Assembly (NCBI GenBank): GCA_964542475.1
Contig: CAZIUL010000022.1
Coordinates: 1-64,000, forward strand
Direction of reading: 5' to 3'
DNA: 64,000 bases
From: CAZIUL01 sp964542475
Lineage (GTDB): Bacteria; Planctomycetota; B15-G4; CAYZWU01
Shown: positions 41,816-49,614 of the stretch, piece after piece
Position numbering within the stretch: the first letter of the stretch is position 1
Layout of the letters: every line of letters begins with the position of its first letter
Made by a program: the position numbers and the translations under genes
Notes under the pieces: generated by a model
The model's database searches: none
The model's input: only the letters and a program-made list of their open reading frames with translations
What the model was told of the DNA's origin: nothing

Positions 41816-42238
41816 TTACCGAGCTCGATGCTTGAGATTTGAGGCACGGAACCGGTGCGCGTGCCAGCCCAGAACCGTGACAACGATCCCCGCTCCGATT
41901 GCATTGGCAGCAATGTCAGCCCAGGAGAAGAGCCTGTCGCTTGTGAACAGTACCCACTGGGCGCCTTCCACAGACACTCCGTAGAGCTGCGAGCCGAGGA
42001 AAACCCACATCAGCCGAAAACTGTGCCGGGAACTATAGCGTACCGCCCAGCACAAAAGAAAGGCCAGCCCGCCGTACATCAGGCAGTGGGCGATCTTGTC
42101 GAAGTTCTGAATGTGTATGGGCAGGCGGGGGAGTTTTCCGGACGGGAGTAAAGAGACCAAGGCAATGAGAGATGCGTAGCAGGCAGTCACTGTCCAGCGA
42201 AAAAGAGTGTTGTTGTAGGTTGCCACAAGTGCGCGCAT
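41816..42238 (-). CDS. VanZ family membrane protein
   Basis: 140 residues from the ATG at 42238 (MRALVATYNNTLFRW). The open frame continues upstream into the family E palindrome and would add an artefactual MKRSHSEVYGAAAEEDE leader. Four transmembrane helices are visible; the VanZ marks are FDKIAHCLMYGGLAFLLCW and SVEGAQWVLFTSDRLFSWADIAANAIGAG. VanZ-like proteins occur in glycopeptide resistance and, more often, in envelope or polysaccharide loci, which fits here. The ribosome-binding site is weak. Its start overlaps a possible decayed reading frame. Confidence 0.8.
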   Translation of the reverse strand: MRALVATYNNTLFRWTVTACYASLIALVSLLPSGKLPRLPIHIQNFDKIAHCLMYGGLAFLLCWAVRYSSRHSFRLMWVFLGSQLYGVSVEGAQWVLFTSDRLFSWADIAANAIGAGIVVTVLGWHAHRFRASNLKHRAR

Positions 42239-42402
42239 GTTGTTCTGCAGTATTCCATCAGCAACAGTGTTTCGGTGCGTCCTTTTTCGGCAATCGATGC
42301 ATTCATCATCCAGTTGCCGAAAAATATGATGTTGACCCTCTGGTGTCCAAGAGAAATCTGAAATGGCTCGATTGATTGTTGGTCTGTTGTTGGCTGCTCG
42401 AT
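42187..42402 (-). pseudogene. Possible C-terminal gene remnant cut by a palindrome insertion
   Basis: In the +1 frame relative to vanZ, a protein-like stretch (including VNIIFFGNWMMNASIAEKG and RTETLLLMEYCRTT) runs to a TGA at 42187-42189. Upstream it is blocked by TAA at the edge of the family E repeat (42407). There is no start codon with a ribosome-binding site. It may be the 3' end of a gene whose 5' part was displaced by the repeat, overlapping the vanZ start. I cannot name the family. It could also be chance. Confidence 0.3.
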
Positions 42403-42406
42403 TTAA

Positions 42407-42578
42407 CCCGCATATTTCATCCTCTTCTGCTGCAGCACCGTAAACTTCGCTGTGGCTGCGTTTCATGCCAGGAGACGATCCTCAACCTGTAATAACAGGC
42501 CTGCGGTCGTCTCCTGGCATGCGCCTTGCCACAACACAGTTTACGGCACCTCGCGACGAAGAGTATGAAATAAGCGGG
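42407..42578. repeat. Long imperfect palindrome (family E, copy 2)
   Basis: 172 bp with the same arms as copy 1. The apex hairpin is CCTGT(AATA)ACAGG. The inner stem reads ATGCCAGG / CCTGGCAT, a paired T-A to C-G change relative to copy 1. The flanks AA...TT extend the inverted repeat. It lies in the 406 bp between vanZ and the MshEN gene. Confidence 0.88.
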
Positions 42579-42644
42579 TTATGGTCAGTCAAGGTATCAG
42601 CGGAACCAGGACGCCATCTATTACGCCGTTCCCGGTTTTATCTC

Positions 42645-43142
42645 CTACCCCCCGAAGAGCTCGTCCATCCTGCTGTTCAGCTCGCTGGTGATCTCGTCCA
42701 GGGGAAACGAATTTTCCAGGGTTTTTTTGACCTCGCTGTGCAGGCTGATATACAGGGACACCTCTTTCCGAGTGGTTTCCTCGATCTCCTCTATTATCTC
42801 CTCGTTGATGTTTCCGGAGGTTACGAGAATCAGGGTGTTGCCGAACAGATCGATGGGATGGATCTTGTGAGTGTGAAGAAAAACCGGGGGAAAAAGCTTT
42901 CGCACCTCCTTGTTGATCTGGTATTCCGTGCTGTATAGAAACGGGAGCTGGTAGTTTTCCACCAGTGATCTGGCGAGATCCCATTCGGCTACGTAGTCGT
43001 TGTCTAGAATGGCCTCGATCAGAACGGTATCTTTTCCGCTGTTCTCTTCGATCACCGAATCGAGCTGTTCCCGTTTGATCAATTCCTCGTCGAGCAGTAT
43101 CCGTTCGGGCGGACGCTCGCGGATTTTGTTGAGGTTTTTCAT
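42645..43142 (-). CDS. Stand-alone MshEN (GspE/PilB N-terminal-like) domain protein
   Basis: 165 residues. The segment LLDEELIKREQLDSVIEEN.. through EWDLARSLVENYQLPFL, then VRKLFPPVFLHTHKIHPIDLFGNTLILVTSGNINEEIIEEI, matches the N-terminal domain of type II secretion / type IV pilus ATPases. No Walker ATPase follows. In some ATPases this domain binds c-di-GMP, but the paired RLGxx(L/V)(L/V)xxG-type motifs are not clearly conserved here. The ribosome-binding site is AGGAAAAG. It could be a stand-alone adaptor or sensor; no secretion genes are adjacent. Confidence 0.75.
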   Translation of the reverse strand: MKNLNKIRERPPERILLDEELIKREQLDSVIEENSGKDTVLIEAILDNDYVAEWDLARSLVENYQLPFLYSTEYQINKEVRKLFPPVFLHTHKIHPIDLFGNTLILVTSGNINEEIIEEIEETTRKEVSLYISLHSEVKKTLENSFPLDEITSELNSRMDELFGG

Positions 43143-43270
43143 CTTTTCCTGGTTCGCTTTCTGTATGGATCCGCTTATCCTTCTTCTATTTCGGCTTTAC
43201 CAACGGCATCCTTTAAGATGACCTGGTGTTGTCAGGAAAATTCCGCATAAAGTTATCTTGTGAGAGAACA

Positions 43271-44899
43271 ATGAACTCGAAGGATAGATATCTAGGGCTC
43301 GATGCGAACAAGTGGGCCTGGGCGGGGCTCCTTTTGATCGTGCTTTTGACCGTTTTTATGCGCAGCAGGCTGTTGGACGTGCCGCTCGAGCGGGACGAAG
43401 GCGAGTACGCCTGCGCCGGGCGCTGCATCCTCGAGGGGATCCCGCCCTATGCCACGGTGTACAACATGAAGCTGCCCGGGATCTATGCGGCATACGCCCT
43501 GGTCATGGCGATATTCGGGCAGACGCACACCGGGATCCATCTGGGCCTGCTCGTTTTGAACTGCGTTTCCCTGCTTCTTGTTTTCCTGCTGGCAAAGCGG
43601 CTCATGGGGCCCTGGATTGGGACAGCGGCTGCCGCGGCCTTCGCGGCCCTGTCCATAAGCCGATCCGTCCAGGGCCTGTTCGCCAACTCGGAGCACTTTC
43701 TCATCGTGCCGGCCCTGGGAGGGGCCCTGCTCCTTTTTCGAGGGTCCGTCTCCCGAAAACCGCTAACGATCTTCTTCAGCGGGGTGTTGCTAGGGCTAGC
43801 CTTTGTGATCAAGCAGCACGGCGCTGCATTCGCGGCGTTTGGCGTGCTCTACCTTTTTTTGAACTCCGCCCGGCACAAACCCGTCAACTGGAAGAGGCTT
43901 GTCATACAGGAGCTGTGCCTCGTATCAGGCGCAGTGCTTCCCTTCTGCCTCACATGCGTTATTCTGCTCCTTTCCGGAGTGTTTGGGAAGTTCTGGTTCT
44001 GGACCTTTCAGTACGCCTCCAGGTATGTCTCATCGATCCCTTTAGAAATAGGGGTGCTCAAGTTCCAGCAAGCGTTCAGCATCATCGCGTCCTCATCACT
44101 TTTGATATGGATCCTGGCAGGGGCGGGTGTCCTGTGCCTCAAGTGGACCAGGAAGGCGAATGAGAACGCCCTGTTCATCGGTTCGTTCGCCGTGTTTTCG
44201 TTCCTGGCTGTCTGTCCGGGCTTTTATTTCCGCCCCCACTATTTCGTTCTTCTCCTTCCCGCTGCGGCTCTTCTCGCGGGTGCAGGCTCCGGTTTTCTCG
44301 GACAGAGGCTGCCAAGCGCATCCTTTCCGTGGCTCAGACCGTTAGCGTCTGTGCTGCTCATAGTGCTGCCTGCAGCGCATTCTCTTTTCCAGGAAAGGGA
44401 GTACCTTTTCGAGATGAGTCCGGCTGAGGTGGCGAGAAGCACGTTTGAGCAGAACCCGTTCCAGGAGTCCCTGAAGATCGCGGAATACATCCGGGAGCGC
44501 ACCTCAGAGGAGGACAGCATCGCCGTGGTAGGCTCGGAACCACAGATTTACTTCTATTCCGGGCGCAGCCCGGCAACTGCTCACATCTACACCTACGCGC
44601 TGATGGAGTACCATGAATACGCATTGAACATGCAGAAGGAGATGATCGAGCAGATCGAATCGGCTTCTCCCGCTTTTATCGTGTACGTGAACGTGGAATC
44701 CTCGTGGATCGTGAGATCGAGGTCGCACATGCTGATCTTCGAATGGTTCATGGAGTTCACCGAGAAGAACTACAAGCCTGCGGGGGTCGTCATCATCCCA
44801 TTGAGCGGGCCTGCTCGGTATACATGGGATGAGAGCGGGGAGGGAGTGGAGCTTCCTTCTCCCATGCTGTGTTGGGTATGCGTGTTTAAAAAGAAGTAA
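43271..44899 (+). CDS. Glycosyltransferase family 39-like membrane protein
   Basis: 542 residues from the ATG at 43271 (GAGAG 6-7 nt upstream); an earlier ATG at 43226 has no support. About eleven transmembrane helices. The first periplasmic loop carries DVPLERDEGEYACAGR, the acidic pair typical of GT-C enzymes, and GIPPYATVYNMKLPGIY, a pattern common in bacterial PMT_2 proteins. The C-terminal ~130 residues are soluble (VVGSEPQIYFYSGRSP). It probably transfers sugars from a polyprenyl-phosphate donor. It is divergent from the MshEN gene and paralogous in type to 17104-18627. Confidence 0.86.
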   Translation: MNSKDRYLGLDANKWAWAGLLLIVLLTVFMRSRLLDVPLERDEGEYACAGRCILEGIPPYATVYNMKLPGIYAAYALVMAIFGQTHTGIHLGLLVLNCVSLLLVFLLAKRLMGPWIGTAAAAAFAALSISRSVQGLFANSEHFLIVPALGGALLLFRGSVSRKPLTIFFSGVLLGLAFVIKQHGAAFAAFGVLYLFLNSARHKPVNWKRLVIQELCLVSGAVLPFCLTCVILLLSGVFGKFWFWTFQYASRYVSSIPLEIGVLKFQQAFSIIASSSLLIWILAGAGVLCLKWTRKANENALFIGSFAVFSFLAVCPGFYFRPHYFVLLLPAAALLAGAGSGFLGQRLPSASFPWLRPLASVLLIVLPAAHSLFQEREYLFEMSPAEVARSTFEQNPFQESLKIAEYIRERTSEEDSIAVVGSEPQIYFYSGRSPATAHIYTYALMEYHEYALNMQKEMIEQIESASPAFIVYVNVESSWIVRSRSHMLIFEWFMEFTEKNYKPAGVVIIPLSGPARYTWDESGEGVELPSPMLCWVCVFKKK

Positions 44900-45141
44900 A
44901 ACAGGTAATACCTTGATTTTGCATGGGATTAGCCCATCTGACCGTTGTTTTGCACATCAGGCGGAGTCATCCGCGCGATCTGTCCTCGGCAAGTTAATAA
45001 TTTCTGGAATTTGGAGCGTTGGGGATAACTAATCTAGAAAAAATACCGATAAATTGCATGTTTTTGGATTTTTTAAGTGACATTGCGCATAGGTTCATTC
45101 AGATATATGTTGCCGAATATTTTGGAACCATGGAGTTCATA

Positions 45142-45459
45142 ATGTGCAACAGTGAAGAGAGCGAGACCGAGAAGAAAAGCAAGAAAAAGAAAAAGTTCCG
45201 AGGCGAGGTTTACATCGACGCAGACCGGTGCAAAGGATGTGGCTTCTGCGCGGAGTTCTGCCCGACACAAACCCTTTCGATATCAGAGAAGTTCAACCTG
45301 AAAGGGTATCATCCCCCTGAAGTGACTGATCTGGATGCCTGTACAGGATGCGGTCTTTGCGGCATGTACTGCCCGGATTTCGCCATATTCGGGATCCGGG
45401 TGAAGATTGATGGGGCTGAAGCGAGAGCAACAACCGAGGATCGGTTAGCGGAAAAATAG
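45142..45459 (+). CDS. korD: 2-oxoacid:acceptor oxidoreductase, ferredoxin-type delta subunit
   Basis: 105 residues from the ATG at 45142, chosen for GGAG 6 nt upstream; a longer frame from 45019 has no ribosome-binding site. A lysine-rich N-terminus is followed by two [4Fe-4S] motifs: CKGCGFCAEFCP and CTGCGLCGMYCPD. The next three genes encode the alpha, beta and gamma subunits, so this is the electron-transfer subunit passing electrons to ferredoxin. The 242 bp before it shows no gene I can support. The kor symbol is by subunit architecture; 2-oxoglutarate specificity is not proven. Confidence 0.8.
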   Translation: MCNSEESETEKKSKKKKKFRGEVYIDADRCKGCGFCAEFCPTQTLSISEKFNLKGYHPPEVTDLDACTGCGLCGMYCPDFAIFGIRVKIDGAEARATTEDRLAEK

Positions 45460-45549
45460 GGGATCAAGGCTTGTGAAAGCCTGGCAAATGGAACGCTTGG
45501 TCTTTTGTAACACACTACGTTTTAACGGATAACGAAGGAGCATGTATAA

Positions 45550-46707
45550 GTGAACGCCGATCCAAAAGGTGTGCTTACGGGTGCCCATTTTATTGACGGG
45601 GACGTTGCCTGTGCCGAGGGGTGTCTGGCTGCGGGTGCCCGTTTCGTTGCAGGTTACCCGATCACACCTTCAACCGAGATCGTTGAAAGGTACGCCGCGC
45701 GGATTCCCAAGGTCGGGGGCTGCTTCATCCAGATGGAGGATGAGCTGGCAGCCTCAATCGCCATCCTCGGCGGGGCCTGGGGCGGCAAAAAAGTGATGAC
45801 AGTCACTTCCGGGCCGGGCTTCTCCCTGATGATGGAGCATATCGGCCTGGCGTACATGCTGGAAACGCCGTGCATGTATGTGAACGTGCAGAGGGGCGGT
45901 CCTTCAACCGGTCTTCCAACGCAGCCGGGACAGCAGGACATGATGCAGGCGCGGTTCGGCTCTCACGGCGACTACGAGGTCATCGCTTTGAGCCCGAAAT
46001 CGCCGCAGGAGTGTTTCGATCTGGCCATCCAGGGAATGAACATGGCTGAAAAGTACAGAACGCCGGTCATGTTCATGATGGACGAGTGCGTCGGCCACAT
46101 GACGGAGCGGGTGATCATACCGGATGCCGAAGAGATCGAGGTCGAACCCAGGAAGTTCACGGATGCGCCTGTTGGCGACTACCTTCCATACAAGGCCGGT
46201 GAGAACTGCATCCCCGACATGGTGAAGGTGGGTGACGGCCACAGGTTTCATGTTACCGGGCTGACACACGACGAGCGCGGCTACCCCGTGATGACGGCTG
46301 ACTGCCAGGCGAATATGCTCGGCCGGATGCGCAACAAGCTGAAGATACACGAAAACGATATTATCCGGTACGAGGAAGACCAGGTAGACGGCGCTGATAT
46401 AGTTGTTGTCGCGTACGGCATCACGTCGAGGGTGACGTTTCCGGCAATCAGGAAAGCGCGCGAAGAGGGCCTGAAAGTCGGATTCATCCGGCTTGTTGTT
46501 GTGTGGCCTTTTCCCGAGGAAAGGATAAGGGAGCTGTCTTCCAAGGTCGGTGCTTTCGTCCTGCCCGAGCTCAACATGGGGCAGGTGGTGCTGGAGCTCG
46601 AGCGGGTCGCCAAGGGAGGCGCAAAGGTTTTCCGCGTTCCTCATGCGGGCGGCTCCGTGCATAACCCTGAGGATATCTACAAGGCAATCAAGGAGTCGCT
46701 GATATAG
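45550..46707 (+). CDS. korA: 2-oxoacid:ferredoxin oxidoreductase subunit alpha
   Basis: 385 residues. The start is GTG at 45550 with GAAGGAG 9 nt upstream. The pyrimidine-binding half is visible: GARFVAGYPITPSTEIVE, QMEDELAASIAILGGAWGG, then TSGPGFSLMMEHIGLA and the NVQRGGPSTGLPT loop. The C-terminal domain contains VVVAYGITSRVTFPAI. It forms, with the beta subunit, the thiamine-pyrophosphate active site that oxidatively decarboxylates a 2-oxoacid (2-oxoglutarate or a branched-chain acid) to acyl-CoA, reducing ferredoxin. This is typical of anaerobic metabolism. The four genes are co-directional with gaps of 90, 58 and 2 nt. Confidence 0.9.
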   Translation: MNADPKGVLTGAHFIDGDVACAEGCLAAGARFVAGYPITPSTEIVERYAARIPKVGGCFIQMEDELAASIAILGGAWGGKKVMTVTSGPGFSLMMEHIGLAYMLETPCMYVNVQRGGPSTGLPTQPGQQDMMQARFGSHGDYEVIALSPKSPQECFDLAIQGMNMAEKYRTPVMFMMDECVGHMTERVIIPDAEEIEVEPRKFTDAPVGDYLPYKAGENCIPDMVKVGDGHRFHVTGLTHDERGYPVMTADCQANMLGRMRNKLKIHENDIIRYEEDQVDGADIVVVAYGITSRVTFPAIRKAREEGLKVGFIRLVVVWPFPEERIRELSSKVGAFVLPELNMGQVVLELERVAKGGAKVFRVPHAGGSVHNPEDIYKAIKESLI

Positions 46708-46765
46708 AAGCGGCGCTCGCGACGTTGCGGCGCGGGTCCAAGCTCATAGACAAAGGTGGTCTACG

Positions 46766-47629
46766 ATGACAGAAGCTACAGACACAAAACCGGCGAACCC
46801 AGTTGAGGCCTATCTGAGAATGGACCGCATGCCTCACATCTGGTGCCCCGGGTGCGGGATCGGCACGACCGTGAACTGCTTTACAAGGGCGGTTGAGCAG
46901 TCCGATGTGATCCAGCAGGATCTGGCCGTTGTTTCAGGGATCGGCTGTACGGGAAGGGTGGCAGGCTATCTCAAGTTCGACTCCTTCCACACGACGCACG
47001 GCCGGGCCATCCCATTTGCAACCGGGCTTCATCTCTCCAACCCGAAGCTCAAGGTGGTTGTTTATTCCGGGGACGGTGACCTGATGGCCATAGGCGGCAA
47101 CCATTTCATGCATGCTGCCAGGCGCAACATGGACCTTCTCGTGATCTGCGTCAACAACTTCAACTATGCCATGACAGGCGGGCAGGTGGCGCCAACCACG
47201 CCGCTCACAGCAAAGCTCACGACCATGCCGTACGGAAACTACGAGGAGCCGTTCAACCTGGCCTATCTCGCGGATTCCTGCGGAGCGGTGTACGTTGCAC
47301 GATGGACATCGTACCACGTGCGGCAGGCCTCGAAGTCGATCAAGGAGGCGCTTGGAAAGCGCGGTTTCCGCTTCATCGAAATCATGGCGCCGTGCCCGAC
47401 TCTTTACAGCCGGAGAAACAGGCTGGGGGACGGGCTCTCGCAGATGAAATACTACAAGGAAAAAAGCCGGATCGAAAACGAGGCCGACACGCGCGAGGTG
47501 GGCCTCACCTTTCAGGGCGATATCGTGGTAGGAAAGTTCTTGGACCGCGAGAGGCCGACTTTTCTAGACGGAATGAATGCCAGGTTTACGGAGATACTAG
47601 GGGACTCGTTTACCCCCTACGAGGGTTGA
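46766..47629 (+). CDS. korB: 2-oxoacid:ferredoxin oxidoreductase subunit beta
   Basis: 287 residues. Thiamine-pyrophosphate binding is shown by IWCPGCGIGTTVNC near the N-terminus, VVSGIGCTGR, and the metal-binding GDGDLMAIGGNHF ... NNFNYAMTGGQ signature. It is the catalytic partner of the alpha subunit. Its length is typical of KorB/VorA-like beta subunits. AAGGTGG precedes the ATG. Only 2 nt separate its stop from the gamma gene, so translation is coupled. Confidence 0.91.
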   Translation: MTEATDTKPANPVEAYLRMDRMPHIWCPGCGIGTTVNCFTRAVEQSDVIQQDLAVVSGIGCTGRVAGYLKFDSFHTTHGRAIPFATGLHLSNPKLKVVVYSGDGDLMAIGGNHFMHAARRNMDLLVICVNNFNYAMTGGQVAPTTPLTAKLTTMPYGNYEEPFNLAYLADSCGAVYVARWTSYHVRQASKSIKEALGKRGFRFIEIMAPCPTLYSRRNRLGDGLSQMKYYKEKSRIENEADTREVGLTFQGDIVVGKFLDRERPTFLDGMNARFTEILGDSFTPYEG

Positions 47630-47631
47630 AA

Positions 47632-48189
47632 ATGTCCACGACATCAGAGATCAAGATTGGCGGGTTCGGCGGCCAGGGAGTGATCCTTTCAGGGATCATT
47701 ATCGGAAAAGCCGCATCCCTTTACGATGAAAAACATGCCACGCTCATTCAGGCGTTCGGCCCGGAAGCCAGGGGCAGCGCGTGCAGCGCCCAGGTTGTTC
47801 TGTGTGATGATTACATCGACTACCCGTACATCACCCGGCCCAACTACGAGGTCATCATGTCCCAGGAGGCATTGACCAAGTTCGAACCGGAGCTTGCCGA
47901 CGACGGCATGCTCATTTATGAAAAGGACCTGGTCACCCTGGGCGAGCTCAGACCCGGAATCAAACCGTACGGCATTCCTGCAACGCGCCTCGCCGAGGAG
48001 CTCGGGCACAGGATAATCCTCAACATCGTGATGCTGGGCTTCTTCACCGCGGTCACCGGGCTCGTCAGCCATGACGCCACCAAGAAAGCGATCGAGGAAA
48101 GCGTTCCGCCCGGCACACAAGCCCTGAACATCAGCGCGCTCGAAAGGGGCTATGGCTACGGCCAGGCCATCAGGTACGGCGCAATTTGA
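47632..48189 (+). CDS. korC: 2-oxoacid:ferredoxin oxidoreductase subunit gamma
   Basis: 185 residues from the ATG at 47632, with GAGGG upstream overlapping the beta gene end. The gamma family marks are IGGFGGQGVILSGIIIG at the N-terminus and QAFGPEARGSACSAQVV near residue 42. It completes the complex and helps bind CoA/2-oxoacid. The last 49 bases of the gene lie in a stretch that is repeated exactly after the scaffold gap; the gene itself is intact. Confidence 0.91.
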   Translation: MSTTSEIKIGGFGGQGVILSGIIIGKAASLYDEKHATLIQAFGPEARGSACSAQVVLCDDYIDYPYITRPNYEVIMSQEALTKFEPELADDGMLIYEKDLVTLGELRPGIKPYGIPATRLAEELGHRIILNIVMLGFFTAVTGLVSHDATKKAIEESVPPGTQALNISALERGYGYGQAIRYGAI

Positions 48190-48350
48190 TGTAATNNNNN
48201 NNNNNNNNNNNNNNNNNNNNNNNNNNNNNNNNNNNNNNNNNNNNNNNNNNNNNNNNNNNNNNNNNNNNNNNNNNNNNNNNNNNNNNNNNNNNNNNCGAAA
48301 GGGGCTATGGCTACGGCCAGGCCATCAGGTACGGCGCAATTTGATGTAAT
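48141..48350. other. Scaffold gap (100 N at 48196-48295) with duplicated 55 bp flanks
   Basis: The 55 bases 48141-48195 recur identically at 48296-48350. The second copy repeats the 3' end of korC and its stop. The simplest reading is two contigs ending in the same 55 bp overlap that the scaffolder failed to merge. True spacing between the korC stop and the convergent SGNH gene would then be about 20 bp, with no missing sequence. Confidence 0.9.
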
Positions 48351-48362
48351 CCCCCCCCTGTC

Positions 48363-49604
48363 TCACCCGTCGAAAAATCCGGCCCGCATGAGCTTGTTGA
48401 AAAGATGGTAGGTGTAGCGCTTCGCGCCTTCGGGCGTGAGGTGGTTCGCGTCCATGTAGTACTGGTCTGTGAGGCCTGTTTCTTCGGGAGGGAAGGGGAC
48501 GAACAGCACGCCGAGCTCCTTGGCGGTTTCCGTCATCCATTCGCGGAAAGGAACGCTGTTCACCACAGGGCCGAGCTTTTGCAGGTGAGGGCTCGGGGGA
48601 GTCTCGACGATGGCGACCTTCGATTTCATGCCCCTGATCTTTGAAGTGATTTTTCGAAGAAGACCGGCTCCTTCTTCGCCGAATATCTTCGGATCGTCCC
48701 AGAGCGCGCCGGCGTGTATGAGAACCGAATCCGGATCAGCCCTGAGCTGGACGTTCAGTAGAGGCACGGGTCCCGGAGGAGGAGCGTACCCGTCCTCCGA
48801 GAGCACCTGGGAGGGGAAGTTCCCTTTCAGCCCGCCTCTCTGTACCATCTCCTTTTCGTGTATGAAGGACGGATCAAGCACGTGGTACATCATGGATGAC
48901 AAGGCGTAGCGGTTCTCGAGAAGGTACCATGACCTGCTGATAACCGATTCGATGTACTGTTCGACCCGTTTCGCCTTCAGCTTTGCAAACGGCGTGCGGC
49001 GCAGATAGCCGGCAATATCCGGCGTGCGCCAAAGGAAGCGTGAGGCGTAGGTGAAGTGGTGCGCCCTCACCACCTCGGTCCCGGAAAGTCCTATGACCAC
49101 GTAAGCAGGAGGCGGATCCGGCATGTGAGAGTAGACTATGGCCAGGTACTCCTCGAGCTTGGCGCCCATCAGGCCAAGGTTGTATGCTCTTGCCGGCCGC
49201 CCAAGGTGCTGGGACAGGCTTGCGGCGAACCGTTTCGGTATCACCGCGTTCCGCATGCGAGAGGAGCCTATGAACAGCACATCAGGCGGTGGCCTGGAAA
49301 GAAAAGCGGCCACTTTGCGCGAGTAGACGGCTGCTTCGGCCTGCATGAACGGAAGGAGCTTTTCAGGAGGAAAAGCAAAACGGACGAGAGTGTCGATGAC
49401 CAGGAGGAACAGCAGTACAGGCAGGCAGACAAGGAGAAGCCGCCCGAGTATCATGCGCCGGCTGTCCCCCGGACCCCGGCGGCCCCCCGGACCTGCGGCA
49501 ATGTCCGCCACGTTCCTGTCCCGGAAATAGGCCCTGGGCAGCATCTCCTCCCTGAGCATGCAGGCACTTGAGTGCGGATCCGCGTGGTCATTGATGCGTG
49601 GCAA
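48363..49604 (-). CDS. Membrane-anchored SGNH/GDSL hydrolase-like protein
   Basis: 413 residues from TTG at 49604, proposed because AGGAGG lies 5 nt upstream and overlaps the end of the preceding gene; ATGs at 49559 and 49454 are alternatives. One N-terminal membrane helix (LLLVCLPVLLFLLVIDTLV) is followed by a periplasmic domain. SGNH marks are DVLFIGSSRMRN (Ser nucleophile), VVIGLSGTEV, and YMDANHLTPEGAKRY (Asp/His). AlgJ/AlgX/DUF1574-like proteins of this layout O-acetylate or esterify exopolysaccharides. It closes a three-gene minus-strand operon with the sulfotransferase and sulfatase-fold genes, suggesting joint decoration of a surface glycan. Confidence 0.75.
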   Translation of the reverse strand: MPRINDHADPHSSACMLREEMLPRAYFRDRNVADIAAGPGGRRGPGDSRRMILGRLLLVCLPVLLFLLVIDTLVRFAFPPEKLLPFMQAEAAVYSRKVAAFLSRPPPDVLFIGSSRMRNAVIPKRFAASLSQHLGRPARAYNLGLMGAKLEEYLAIVYSHMPDPPPAYVVIGLSGTEVVRAHHFTYASRFLWRTPDIAGYLRRTPFAKLKAKRVEQYIESVISRSWYLLENRYALSSMMYHVLDPSFIHEKEMVQRGGLKGNFPSQVLSEDGYAPPPGPVPLLNVQLRADPDSVLIHAGALWDDPKIFGEEGAGLLRKITSKIRGMKSKVAIVETPPSPHLQKLGPVVNSVPFREWMTETAKELGVLFVPFPPEETGLTDQYYMDANHLTPEGAKRYTYHLFNKLMRAGFFDG

Positions 49605-49614
49605 CCGCCCCTCC

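Noticed and set aside
48196..48349. Short open frame through the N run at 48152-48349
   Set aside because: Translation through N bases and the duplicated contig end; no biological content.
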